DNA from: CAYFKJ01 sp964528595 | GTDB lineage: Bacteria > Pseudomonadota > Alphaproteobacteria > UBA2966 | Assembly (NCBI GenBank): GCA_964528595.1 | Contig: CAZGTM010000036.1 | Coordinates: 1 to 38,956 of the forward strand | Direction: 5' to 3' | DNA length: 38,956 nt | Part shown: positions 24,550-33,077 of the stretch, one piece after another | Layout of the letters: each line of letters starts with the position of its first letter | How positions within the stretch are numbered: position 1 is the first letter of the stretch | Program-made: the position numbers and the translations under genes | Notes under the pieces: generated by a model | Database searches by the model: none | What the model saw: the letters and a program-made list of their open reading frames with translations, nothing else | Told to the model about the DNA's origin: nothing

Positions 24550-25434
24550 GTGACCGACCATGCCATACAAAGCCAGTCAGCAGGCGCGGCCCTGATGCGC
24601 GCAATCAAGTCCTTTGCGCTGTTGCGCGAAAGCGGCGTCGGTATGGTCGGTGTCGGCCTGATCCTGTTCTGGGTGCTGATCGCCATATTCGCGCCGATCC
24701 TGGCGCCCTTCGATCCCAACGCAACGATCATGCCGTTTGCCAAGATCGGCACGCCCAATCCGGCCGGCGGGACGTTCTGGCTGGGCACCGACCATATCGG
24801 GAGGGATATCCTTTCGCGGCTGATCTGGGGCTCGCAAACCGTTCTGCTCTATGCCCCTCTGGCGACGCTGTCGGCCTATGTCGTCGGCATCCTGATGGGT
24901 TTGGCGGCGGGCTACTTCCGGGGCTACACGGACGCCGTGCTGTCGCGGATAGCCGATATTATTCTCTCCTTCCCGGTGCTGGTGCTCTACATCATTATCA
25001 TCGCCACCTACGGCGCCTCGGGCATCAATATCATCATCGCCATCACCTTCGCCTCGTCGCCCGGCATCATGCGTATCGTGCGCGGATTGGTGCTGGATCT
25101 GCGTAATCGCGACTATGTCGCGGCGGCCCAGACGCGCGGCGAGACCGCGTGGTACATCATGCTGATCGAGATCCTGCCCAACGCGCGCGGCCCCTTGATT
25201 GTCGATGCCTGCCTGCGGCTCGGTTACGTCATCATCACCATTGGCGTGCTGGGGTTCCTGGGCCTTGGCCTGCCGCCGCCAGATCCGGATTGGGGCGGCA
25301 TGATCAACGAAGCGCGCGCCATGGCGCTGGCCTTTCCACACATGACGGTCATTCCCTGCATCGCGATTTCGTCGCTGATCCTGGGCTTCAATCTGCTGGC
25401 CGACGGCCTGCGCGAGATTTCGATTAGGGATTAA
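24550..25434 (+). CDS. ABC transporter permease, DppC/OppC type
   Basis: A 294-residue permease. The GTG at 24550 was chosen because GAGGG lies five bases before it and the upstream part of the frame only mirrors the DppB gene. The first membrane segment is VGMVGVGLILFWVLIAIFA. Then comes the OppC-type motif GTPNPAGGTFWLGTDHIGRD, the binding-protein-dependent transport domain with five more helices, and an EAA-like loop around GLVLDLRNRDYVAAAQTRGE. The stop at 25434 is 5 bases before the fused ATPase start. It is the second half of the transmembrane channel. Confidence 0.93.
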   Translation: MTDHAIQSQSAGAALMRAIKSFALLRESGVGMVGVGLILFWVLIAIFAPILAPFDPNATIMPFAKIGTPNPAGGTFWLGTDHIGRDILSRLIWGSQTVLLYAPLATLSAYVVGILMGLAAGYFRGYTDAVLSRIADIILSFPVLVLYIIIIATYGASGINIIIAITFASSPGIMRIVRGLVLDLRNRDYVAAAQTRGETAWYIMLIEILPNARGPLIVDACLRLGYVIITIGVLGFLGLGLPPPDPDWGGMINEARAMALAFPHMTVIPCIAISSLILGFNLLADGLREISIRD

Positions 25435-25439
25435 CGGCC

Positions 25440-27533
25440 ATGTTGGACAAATCCGACGCCCCGCTGCTGGAAATCAGAGGCCTCTGCATTTCCTATTTCA
25501 CCCGCGCCGGCGAAATCCCGGCCGTGGTCGATTTTTCCTGCGACCTGCATGCGGGCGAAAGCATCGGACTGGTGGGCGAATCGGGTTGCGGCAAGTCAAC
25601 CGTCGCCATGGCCATCATGCAGTATATGGGCTCCAACGGCGGCATCGTCGGCGGCACGATCAAGTTCAAGGGCCGAGACCTAAACACGCTGTCGGACGAG
25701 GAACTGCGCGACCTGCGCGGTTCGGAAATCGCCATGGTCTACCAAGAGCCTATGGCCGCCCTCAACCCCAGCCTCACGATCGGCACCCAACTGAAGGAAG
25801 TGCCGATCACCCATGACGGCGCAACGGACGCCGAAGCGCACAAGCTTGCCGTCCAGATGCTGTCGGACGTCAAGCTGCCGGATGCCGAGCGCGTCATGGC
25901 GGCCTACCCGCACCAGATATCGGGCGGTCAGCAACAGCGCGTCGTCATCGCCATGGCGTTGCTGTCCAATCCGGCGCTGCTGTTGCTGGACGAGCCGACC
26001 ACAGCGCTGGATGTGACGGTCGAGGCCGGCATCGTCGAACTGGTTTCCGAGTTGGCCGAAAAGTTCGGCACGGCCATTCTTTACATCTCCCATAACCTAG
26101 GACTGATCCTCGAGACCTGCGACCGCGTCTGCGTCATGTATTCCGGCGAGGTTGTCGAGGAAGGCCATATCGATTCGCTTTTTACCTGGCCTCGCCATCC
26201 CTACACCCATGGCCTGTTCGGCTGCATCCCGCTGCCGCACGCCGACAAGAACGCCCGGCCGCTGGTGCCGATCAAGGGGCAGCTGCCGCTGCCGCACGAA
26301 CGGCCCGACGGCTGCAATTTCGGCCCGCGCTGCGAGTATTTCGAGGCCGGCCGCTGCGACCAGGGCATCATCGGCATGGACAACATCCAAACCAGCGCCG
26401 CCGGCCACAACGTACGCTGCACCCGATGGGACGAAATCTCGCCCGAGGACGCGGTGGCCCAAGGTGTCGCCAAGGAAGCCAGCACCAAAGGCGAAGTCGT
26501 CCTGCGCGTTGCCGCCATGAAGAAATACTACGAGGTTCATGACCGCTCCATTTCGGCCATGATCTCCGGTGAAAGCGTCCGGCACGTCAAAGCCAACGAG
26601 GCGCTCGACTTCACCGCCCGGCGCGGCGAAACGGTTGCCATCGTCGGTGAATCGGGTTGCGGCAAGTCGACCTTCGCCAAGGTGCTGATGGGCCTGGAGA
26701 CCGCGACGGAAGGCAAGGTTGACCTCGACGGCGCCAACATCGGCGACATGCCGGTCCAGGAACGCTCGCCGGAACAGCTGGGCTCATTGCAGATGGTCTT
26801 CCAGAACCCCAACGACACGCTCAATCCCAGCCACACCATCGGCGGTCAGATCACCCGCGTGATCCGCAAGTTTGGCGTTGAAAAAGACAAGACAAAAGCC
26901 ACCGAAAAAATGCTCAAGCTTCTGGATACCGTCAAGCTGCCGCGTGACTTCGCAAAGCGAAAACCACGCCAGCTTTCAGGCGGTCAGAAGCAACGCATCG
27001 GCATCGCCCGCGCCTTCGCCGGCAACCCCGCCATGGTGATCGCAGACGAACCGGTTTCGGCGCTCGACGTTTCCGTTGCCGCTGCCGTCACCGAACTGTT
27101 GATGGAAATCCAACGCGAGCATCAGACCACGCTGCTGTTCATCAGCCACGATCTCTCCGTGGTGCGTTATCTTTCCGACCGCGTCGTCGTCATGTACCTC
27201 GGTCAGATCATGGAGCGCGGCGCCACCGACGAGGTCTTCGCGCCGCCCTACCATCCCTACACTGAGGCGCTCCTCTCGGCGGTGCCCATCGCTGATCCCG
27301 AAGTTTCAAAGCGTCACATTGTCCTTGAGGGCGCCCTGCCCAGTGTGCTCAACCCGCCCAAGGGCTGTCCCTTTGCCTCGCGCTGCCCGCGCAAAGTCGG
27401 CGACATCTGCGACAACCAACCGCCGCCCGTGCAGGAAGCCGCCGAGCGCCACGTTATCGCCTGCCACATCCCGATGGCGGAACTGCGCGAGGTTGAGCCG
27501 GTCATCACCGTGCCGGACCGGGAGATCGCCTGA
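25440..27533 (+). CDS. Fused double ABC ATPase (DppD-DppF type)
   Basis: A 697-residue protein holding two complete nucleotide-binding domains. The first has Walker A GESGCGKST (46-54), signature ISGGQQQR (~161-168), and Walker B LLLLDEPTTALD. The second has GESGCGKST (~403-411), LSGGQKQR (~512) and VIADEPVSALDV. Each half ends in the oligopeptide-transporter C-terminal extension with clustered cysteines (CNFGPRCEYFEAGRC and GCPFASRCPRKVGDIC). In many bacteria the two halves are separate dppD and dppF genes; here they are one chain. It is the last gene of the transporter operon and drives import by ATP hydrolysis. Confidence 0.95.
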   Translation: MLDKSDAPLLEIRGLCISYFTRAGEIPAVVDFSCDLHAGESIGLVGESGCGKSTVAMAIMQYMGSNGGIVGGTIKFKGRDLNTLSDEELRDLRGSEIAMVYQEPMAALNPSLTIGTQLKEVPITHDGATDAEAHKLAVQMLSDVKLPDAERVMAAYPHQISGGQQQRVVIAMALLSNPALLLLDEPTTALDVTVEAGIVELVSELAEKFGTAILYISHNLGLILETCDRVCVMYSGEVVEEGHIDSLFTWPRHPYTHGLFGCIPLPHADKNARPLVPIKGQLPLPHERPDGCNFGPRCEYFEAGRCDQGIIGMDNIQTSAAGHNVRCTRWDEISPEDAVAQGVAKEASTKGEVVLRVAAMKKYYEVHDRSISAMISGESVRHVKANEALDFTARRGETVAIVGESGCGKSTFAKVLMGLETATEGKVDLDGANIGDMPVQERSPEQLGSLQMVFQNPNDTLNPSHTIGGQITRVIRKFGVEKDKTKATEKMLKLLDTVKLPRDFAKRKPRQLSGGQKQRIGIARAFAGNPAMVIADEPVSALDVSVAAAVTELLMEIQREHQTTLLFISHDLSVVRYLSDRVVVMYLGQIMERGATDEVFAPPYHPYTEALLSAVPIADPEVSKRHIVLEGALPSVLNPPKGCPFASRCPRKVGDICDNQPPPVQEAAERHVIACHIPMAELREVEPVITVPDREIA

Positions 27534-27621
27534 GTAGGCATTGATGCAACGCCGGCTTGCCACGCTATGCCGCCATGGGTAGGTTACCGGAAATTTCCGC
27601 CACCGACATTGAGTACGCTTC

Positions 27622-27867
27622 ATGACCACGATCCTGCCCCAACAACAGCTTTTGCTTGAGCTCATCATCTTTTCCGGAGACATCGGCGTCCCGGACGTGG
27701 ACGACGCCTCGATTTTTTTCCGCACAATGAAGGAATGCGAGGCGAAGGGCTGGATCACCGTGACCCATTTCGGAGCCGGTGTTCAAAAACTCAGCATTAC
27801 CGATCTTGGGCGCAACAAGGCCAAAGCGGGAAAGGCCATACACTCGAGCCCAAGCGCCGAAGATTGA
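27622..27867 (+). CDS. Small winged-helix-like hypothetical protein
   Basis: An 81-residue protein that I cannot assign to a named family. The predicted layout is two helices (LPQQQLLLELIIF and DASIFFRTMKECEAKG), then a beta wing (WITVTHFGAGVQKLSITDLGR) and a Lys-rich tail. This resembles the end of a MarR-like winged helix, where the last strand pair is followed by an ITDLGR motif. The upstream ribosome-binding site is poor. It stands alone, convergent with the YCII gene. A DNA-binding function is a guess. Confidence 0.5.
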   Translation: MTTILPQQQLLLELIIFSGDIGVPDVDDASIFFRTMKECEAKGWITVTHFGAGVQKLSITDLGRNKAKAGKAIHSSPSAED

Positions 27868-27951
27868 GCCGCCGCGTCCCGATCGATTATGGTCACGATC
27901 GTCAGAGCGCCGATCGATAGGGATCAGGAACCTAACGAGGATTGGCGGCTT

Positions 27952-28266
27952 TCACGATAACTGGATCATTTGCGCGACTTCGAGGGTACCGCCGGTATCA
28001 AGGAAGGGACAGTCTTGGGCAATTTCAACAGCCGCTTCCAGGCTGTCGGCTTTCACGACGGAATATCCCGATACGGGGTTCGATCCGTCATTGTCCGAAA
28101 CGCCGGAAGTACTCACGATCTTGGACTTACCCAGCGGTGTACCGGGATCGACTGCCGCATCGCCCAGGCCCTCGACCCACGCCTGCCATTTCGCCTTCTG
28201 TTCGGCAGCTGCTTCGGGTGATTCAGGCCTTGCGCCGCCGAGATACATGATGATGTAGTTGGACAC
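27952..28266 (-). CDS. YCII-domain protein
   Basis: A 104-residue protein of the YCII-related fold (dimeric alpha/beta barrel), starting SNYIIMYLGGARPESPE. Later parts include KWQAWVEGLGDA, DPGTPLGKSK, VSGYSVVKADSLEAAVEIAQDCPFL. The GTG at 28266 was chosen because GGGGAGGG lies about nine bases upstream; an ATG at 28311 is in frame but overlaps the GFA gene. The family has no firm function; some members act as small dehydrohalogenase-like enzymes. It is the last gene of the corrinoid operon, 41 bases after the GFA gene. Confidence 0.75.
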   Translation of the reverse strand: MSNYIIMYLGGARPESPEAAAEQKAKWQAWVEGLGDAAVDPGTPLGKSKIVSTSGVSDNDGSNPVSGYSVVKADSLEAAVEIAQDCPFLDTGGTLEVAQMIQLS

Positions 28267-28307
28267 TGAATATCCCTCCCCTTCGTTGTATCGGGTTACG
28301 CTGCTAC

Positions 28308-28712
28308 TCAATCCGAGCGGTCGTATTGCGGCAGGCCCGAGGTGATTTCGTAATAGTCACCGGCGTCGGCGACGAAGATTTCGGCCACCGTTTTCAGACC
28401 TGTAGGTCCGTCGAGCGTGCCGGCGGCAATACCGATCTGGTTGCTGTCGTTGGCGCTCCAAAAGAGGCTGGCGCCGCATTCCCGGCAGAAGCCGCGTTTG
28501 GCGAAATCCGACGAGACGTACCATTTGAGACCGCGCTCCTCGGTGAGACTGAAACCGTCCCGCATGGCGTTGGTGTAGGCCGCCACGTGACCGTGAGTGC
28601 GGCGGCACTGGCCGCAGTGACAGTTGGTGATGTCCCGCAATTTGCCGCGCGCTTCGTAACGCACGGCGCCGCAGTCGCAGCCGCCGGCATGGACTTGATC
28701 ATCGTCGCTCAT
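28308..28712 (-). CDS. GFA / CENP-V domain zinc protein
   Basis: A 134-residue member of the family named after glutathione-dependent formaldehyde-activating enzyme (Gfa). Zinc-binding cysteines are seen in GGCDCGAVRYEARG (residues 7-20), NCHCGQCRRTHG (residues 31-42), and GFCRECGASLFW. The start ATG overlaps the stop of the activase gene as ATGA, so translation is coupled. Gfa itself joins formaldehyde to glutathione, but most family members are not shown to do this. Placement in a one-carbon operon makes formaldehyde handling worth testing; that is inference. Confidence 0.85.
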   Translation of the reverse strand: MSDDDQVHAGGCDCGAVRYEARGKLRDITNCHCGQCRRTHGHVAAYTNAMRDGFSLTEERGLKWYVSSDFAKRGFCRECGASLFWSANDSNQIGIAAGTLDGPTGLKTVAEIFVADAGDYYEITSGLPQYDRSD

Positions 28713-30691
28713 TTCACCCTCTCCCTCCTGCGCCGCCGCCTGGGCTGCGCACTCTGTTTCTCCACCATCGGCATGTCGAGCACCGCCCGTAAATTCGGAT
28801 AAGCCTCATTGGCATGCGGGATCGCCATGGCGTCGACGAAATAATCCTGGAACGACGGCGCGGTGGCGGTCTCGATCTTCTCCACGCCTTTGACCACGCT
28901 TTCGATCTCTCGCCTGGCGCCGGCGTTCAACAACGCCACGCGCGCGCCGGTGCCCGCCGCGTTGCCGGCGGAGGACACCTTGGACGGTTCACAATCCGGG
29001 ATCATACCCAGCGCCATGGCATAGACCGGATCGATATGGCTGCCGAAAGCGCCGGCCAGAACGATCCGGTCGATCCTTTCGACGCCGAACAGGTCCATCA
29101 GCAGCTTGGCGCCGGCGAACAGCGCCCCTTTGGCCAGTTGTACGGCGCGGACGTCATTCTGCGTGACGGTAATACGGGGTTCTGCGTCGTAGAGGACGAA
29201 CTCGCGCGGCCCATCTTTGGGGAAGGCACCGTCCGGCTTGACGACGCCGACCCGCACCAACTCCGCCACGGCTTCGATGATGCCCGAGCCGCAAATGCCG
29301 CTCACGCCGGTGAGAGAAGCAGCGTCGGCGAAACCCGCTTCATCCGACCAGAGGTCGCTGCCGATGATCTTGAACTTGGCTATCCGCGTTTCCGCATCGA
29401 TGCGCACCCGCTCGATGGCACCCGGTGCGGCCCGTTGGCCACAGCTGATCTGCGCGCCTTCGAAGGCCGGACCGGTGGGGCTGGAGGCGGCCAGCAGTCG
29501 GTCCCTGTTGCCCAGCACGATTTCGGCATTGGTGCCGACATCGACCATTAACGTCACGTCGTCGCGTTCGAACGGCGTTTCCGACAGGATCATTGCGGCG
29601 GCGTCGGCGCCGACGTGTCCGGCGATGCAGGGCAGAAGGTGAACCGCCGCACCCGCCGCCAACTCCAGCTCCAAGTCGCGGGCCGACAAATTTACCGCCC
29701 CGTCGACCGCAAGCGCGAAAGGGGCGACGCCCAAAGGTTCGGGATCGAGGCCCAGAACCAGGTGATGCATGATCGGATTGCCGACGATGACGGCTTCGTA
29801 GATATCGCCCCGTTCGATACCCGCTTCTTCCGCCGCTTGGCCCGCCAATTCGTTGAGGGCGCCCCGCACGGCGGCAGTCATTTCCCCGCCGCCCTGGTCG
29901 TTGGTCATGGCGTAGGAAACCCGGCTCATCAGGTCCTCGCCGAAACGGATCTGCGGGTTCATCATCGACGCCGTCGTCGCCACCCAGCCGTCGGTCAAAT
30001 TGACCAGGTGTGCGGCAATAGTGGTCGAACCCACGTCGATGGCCAATCCAAAAGCCCGGTCGGTAAAGCCGGGACGAACCCCGACGACGCGCTCGCCGTC
30101 ACGCACGGCCGCCGTCACGGTCCAGCGCCCGTCTCTCAATGCCGACTGCGCTTCCGCCAGGGCGGCCGGATCGAAGCTCAGGCCTTCCAGTTGCCAGGTT
30201 TCGGACAATGCCGCCAGCAGGCGTTCCGCGTCGCCGTTGGGAACATCCATGTCCGGTTTGGCGACATCGACCGTGTGGAGGTGAAGCACCGGGTCCAGTT
30301 CGATGGCGCGCGCCTCAGCGCGTTTGCGCACGACCTGGTGATGGACCTGGGATTCCGGCGGCACATCGATAACGACGTCCGCTTCAATGCGGGTGTGGCA
30401 GCCCAGCCGGCGGCCGGGTTTGAGCTCGCGCCGCCCGGCGTAAGTCTCCTCCGGCGCGCTGAACGGCGTGAGGTGGCTGGCGCTGGAGGTGACACCGTAC
30501 TTGGCGAAGTCGCCCTCACCGATTTCCACCTGGCAGCGGCCGCACAGGCCGCGTCCGCCGCATACCGAATCGAGATCGACGCCCAGCAAACGCGCAGCCT
30601 CCAGCACCGATGAATTCAGCGGCACCTTCCCCTGGCGCCCCGACGGGGAAAAGGCGACAAAGACCTCGCCGTTTGTGTCCGGGTCAGACAC
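28709..30691 (-). CDS. RACo-like reductive activase of corrinoid proteins ([2Fe-2S] plus ASKHA ATPase)
   Basis: About 660 residues from the GTG at 30691. An ATG at 30751 is in frame, but it would overlap the upstream gene by 68 bases. The N-terminal ferredoxin-like domain carries C44, C50 and C53 in CGGRGLCGRC and C98 in LGCHTRIEAD, a plant-type [2Fe-2S] pattern as in RACo. A linker follows, then the ASKHA ATPase region with DVGSTTIAAHLVNL and MVDVGTNAEIVLGN, and a DUF4445-type C-terminus. Known relatives reduce accidentally oxidised Co(II) corrinoid back to Co(I) at the expense of ATP. The operon also encodes a corrinoid protein and methyltransferase, which strongly supports this role. Confidence 0.9.
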   Translation of the reverse strand: MSDPDTNGEVFVAFSPSGRQGKVPLNSSVLEAARLLGVDLDSVCGGRGLCGRCQVEIGEGDFAKYGVTSSASHLTPFSAPEETYAGRRELKPGRRLGCHTRIEADVVIDVPPESQVHHQVVRKRAEARAIELDPVLHLHTVDVAKPDMDVPNGDAERLLAALSETWQLEGLSFDPAALAEAQSALRDGRWTVTAAVRDGERVVGVRPGFTDRAFGLAIDVGSTTIAAHLVNLTDGWVATTASMMNPQIRFGEDLMSRVSYAMTNDQGGGEMTAAVRGALNELAGQAAEEAGIERGDIYEAVIVGNPIMHHLVLGLDPEPLGVAPFALAVDGAVNLSARDLELELAAGAAVHLLPCIAGHVGADAAAMILSETPFERDDVTLMVDVGTNAEIVLGNRDRLLAASSPTGPAFEGAQISCGQRAAPGAIERVRIDAETRIAKFKIIGSDLWSDEAGFADAASLTGVSGICGSGIIEAVAELVRVGVVKPDGAFPKDGPREFVLYDAEPRITVTQNDVRAVQLAKGALFAGAKLLMDLFGVERIDRIVLAGAFGSHIDPVYAMALGMIPDCEPSKVSSAGNAAGTGARVALLNAGARREIESVVKGVEKIETATAPSFQDYFVDAMAIPHANEAYPNLRAVLDMPMVEKQSAQPRRRRRRERVK

Positions 30692-31595
30692 TAGTTTTGG
30701 CGCGCCTGCGTCGGCGTTCGCGCCGGGCTTTTTGGCTATCGGTCTCGGCATCGGGATCGCGGTAACGCTTCATCCAGTGTATGCAGAGCGAATCATGGCC
30801 CATGATGACGTCGCCGCCCTTAATCGCCGTCATTTCTTCGGCGTGGAGAGGGTTGGTGATCGCCGACGTCATGCCGGCGCCGATCGCCATGGAGAGGAAC
30901 GAACCGTTGAGGCCATGCCGGTTGGGCAGGCCGAAACTGATGTTCGAGGCGCCGCATGTGGAGTTCACTTTCAGTTCCTCGCGCAGGCGCCGGATGATGC
31001 TGAGGGCCTGACGTCCCGCGCCGTCCATCGCGCCCGCCGGCATGACCAGCGGATCGACCACGACGTCGGAAGCCGGCACGCCGTAATCGGCCGCGTGTTC
31101 GACGATTTTCTTGGCCACCGCGAAACGGACGTCCGGGTCTTCGGAGATACCGGTCTCGTCGTTGGAGATCGCCACGACCGCCGCACCGTGTTTCTTGACC
31201 AACGGCATGACGCGCTCGAGCTGCTCCAATTCGCCCGTCACGGAATTCACCAGGGCCTTGCCCTGATAGGCGCTCAATCCTGATTCCAGCGCCTCGACCA
31301 CCGACGAATCGATACACAAGGGAACGTCCGTGATGGACTGCACCAGCTTAATGGTCTGCGCCAGGATCGCCGGTTCGTCCGCCATGGGAATGCCGGCGTT
31401 GACGTCGAGCATATCGGCGCCTGCCTCGACCTGGGCGATGGTGTCCGCCTCGACCCGGCTGAAATTGCCTTCCGCCATTTCGGCCGCTAGCAGCTTCCGG
31501 CCGGTCGGATTGATGCGTTCGCCGATGACCACGAAGGGGCGGTCGAACCCGATGACGACCTCTTTGGTCGCTGAACTGATGACGGTATCCGTCAT
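30684..31595 (-). CDS. Methyltetrahydrofolate:corrinoid methyltransferase (AcsE/MtgA-like)
   Basis: A 303-residue pterin-binding TIM-barrel enzyme. Family marks are VIGERINPTGR at the N-terminus, DMLDVNAGIPMADE, PLCIDSSVVEALE, ALVNSVTGE and NISFGLPNRHGLNGSF. It is close in layout to acetogen AcsE and to the methylcorrinoid:tetrahydrofolate methyltransferase that works with MtgB. Here it would move the methyl group from the corrinoid protein to tetrahydrofolate. Its length fits a stand-alone enzyme rather than the MetH domain. The start overlaps the metF stop (ATGA), and the C-terminus has a very basic tail (KARRERRRRRAK). Confidence 0.92.
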   Translation of the reverse strand: MTDTVISSATKEVVIGFDRPFVVIGERINPTGRKLLAAEMAEGNFSRVEADTIAQVEAGADMLDVNAGIPMADEPAILAQTIKLVQSITDVPLCIDSSVVEALESGLSAYQGKALVNSVTGELEQLERVMPLVKKHGAAVVAISNDETGISEDPDVRFAVAKKIVEHAADYGVPASDVVVDPLVMPAGAMDGAGRQALSIIRRLREELKVNSTCGASNISFGLPNRHGLNGSFLSMAIGAGMTSAITNPLHAEEMTAIKGGDVIMGHDSLCIHWMKRYRDPDAETDSQKARRERRRRRAKTSV

Positions 31596-32617
31596 GTCTT
31601 CTCCTCTACCCTATCCGTTCGCTTACGCCTGCCGCGGCGGTTTTCATGGGATCTGCGCCCCCGCAACACGCCTGACGCCGCAATGATCTCCGAGACCAAT
31701 TCTTCCTGCCGGTAGGCCATGACATGAACGCCGGCAACGCCTTCTATCTCCCGCAATTGCTGGATGTTTTCAATGCAAATTCGCTTGCCTTCCGCCTTCT
31801 GATCGTCCGCCCCCTCCAGCCGTTCGATGACGCTGTCGGGGATGAACACGCCCGGGACGTTCGATCTGATCCAGCGCGCCGCCCGGGCCGAAACCAAAGG
31901 ACCGACGCCCGCCAGAATGAAACACTTGTCGTGCAGTCCCAACTCGCGCACATGCGTCATGTACCGTTCAAATCCCGGCACGTCAAAGCAGTATTGCGTT
32001 TGCACGAATTGCGCCCCGGCGGCAATTTTTTTGGCCAGTCGGAGGGGCCGGTAATCGACCGGCGGCGCAAACGGGTTTGCCGCCGCGCCGAGAAACAAAC
32101 CGGGCGGCGACGTCAACTTGCGACCGGAGAGGAACTGCTTGTCGTCGCGCATGGTGCGCAGGGTTTCCAGCAGCGACACCGAATCGAGGTCGAAGACGGG
32201 CTTGGCCTCCGGCTGGTCGCCGACTCCGACCGAATCGCCAGTGAGGCACAGCACGTTGCATACTCCCATGGCCGCGCCTCCCAAAACGTCGCCCTGGATG
32301 GCGATGCGGTTTCGGTCGCGGCAGGATACCTGCATGACGACGGCGTAACCCGCCTGGCTTAAAAGCGCACTGATGCCGACGCTCGACATGTGGGTGTTGG
32401 CGCCCGAGGCGTCGGTGGCGTTGATGGCGTCGCACACTTCGGAGAGTACGATGGCGCGGTCGTATACCTCACGGGGATCGGCCGAGTCCGGCGGATTGAG
32501 TTCCGCCGTCACGGCGAAACGACCACTGCGCAAAACCCGTTCGAGCCGGCCGCGCGAGGAATGCCCCGGCAGCGCATCGAGCGGCCGGCCCGGATCCATA
32601 TGGCTGTGCGTGGTCAT
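31592..32617 (-). CDS. metF: Methylenetetrahydrofolate reductase family protein
   Basis: A 341-residue MetF-type flavoenzyme. The catalytic-site Glu is in FAVTAELNPPDS. Further family stretches are INATDASGANTHMSS, NVLCLTGDSVG, GAQFVQTQYCFDV and FILAGVGPLVSARAARW. The C-terminal ~25 residues are unusually basic (RGRRSHENRRGRRKRTDR). It overlaps both neighbours by 4 bases: the MetV-like gene before it and the methyltransferase after it. In this operon it would more likely run in the oxidative direction, methyl- to methylene-tetrahydrofolate, than serve methionine synthesis. Confidence 0.93.
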   Translation of the reverse strand: MTTHSHMDPGRPLDALPGHSSRGRLERVLRSGRFAVTAELNPPDSADPREVYDRAIVLSEVCDAINATDASGANTHMSSVGISALLSQAGYAVVMQVSCRDRNRIAIQGDVLGGAAMGVCNVLCLTGDSVGVGDQPEAKPVFDLDSVSLLETLRTMRDDKQFLSGRKLTSPPGLFLGAAANPFAPPVDYRPLRLAKKIAAGAQFVQTQYCFDVPGFERYMTHVRELGLHDKCFILAGVGPLVSARAARWIRSNVPGVFIPDSVIERLEGADDQKAEGKRICIENIQQLREIEGVAGVHVMAYRQEELVSEIIAASGVLRGRRSHENRRGRRKRTDRVEEKT

Positions 32618-33063
32618 GCCTCGTCCCGCCCGTCATCCAAAAGCGGTAGCCAGGCCGAACGCCCGGAGAGACGATGGTCCAGCGGCGGCTTGACGGAAAC
32701 GAGATCACCGTGCCGCATGTGTTGATCGCCTGACCAGGCCTCCACCCAGACGCACGCCATGTCCGCGTCGACCTCGCAGGCGCCATCCGCGCGCACGCCG
32801 CCGCACGGGCCGTTGCGCAGGCTTTTGGGGCAATTCATCGGACACGACATGCCGGTATCCGTGAGCGCGCACTGACCGCACATACGGCAATCGAACAAAG
32901 CGCCCTTGACGGCGCTTTCGACACTGGCGATGGGACGTTCGAGGCGGCGCAGGCCGATCAACCTCCAAATGGGCCGGAACGCCTCGAAAAGGGGACGGAA
33001 GATCAGGTAAATGCGTTCCATTCCGCCGGCGTGGCGAACGGACCAGCGGCGCAGCGCGTACAT
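32614..33063 (-). CDS. MetV-like cysteine-rich protein (MTHFR C-terminal domain family)
   Basis: A 149-residue protein of the family found next to MetF in acetogens (MetV). Residues 1-55 contain a hydrophobic/amphipathic helix region (IYLIFRPLFEAFRPIWRLI). A cysteine-rich core follows: C59, C62, C65, C74, C78, C87, C96 and C104, in motifs DCRMCGQC, MSCPMNCPK and GPCGGV. Eight cysteines could bind zinc or an iron-sulfur cluster. It overlaps the metF start by 4 bases (ATGA), so a MetF-MetV complex is likely. It probably passes electrons between MetF and another carrier; which carrier is unknown. The amphipathic N-terminus might dock it to the membrane. Confidence 0.85.
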   Translation of the reverse strand: MYALRRWSVRHAGGMERIYLIFRPLFEAFRPIWRLIGLRRLERPIASVESAVKGALFDCRMCGQCALTDTGMSCPMNCPKSLRNGPCGGVRADGACEVDADMACVWVEAWSGDQHMRHGDLVSVKPPLDHRLSGRSAWLPLLDDGRDEA

Positions 33064-33077
33064 CTCAGCACCGCCCG

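Noticed and set aside
28308..28712. Calling the GFA-domain gene a proven glutathione-dependent formaldehyde-activating enzyme
   Set aside because: Many family members do not have this activity. Only the zinc-binding fold is supported, so it is kept as a family name.
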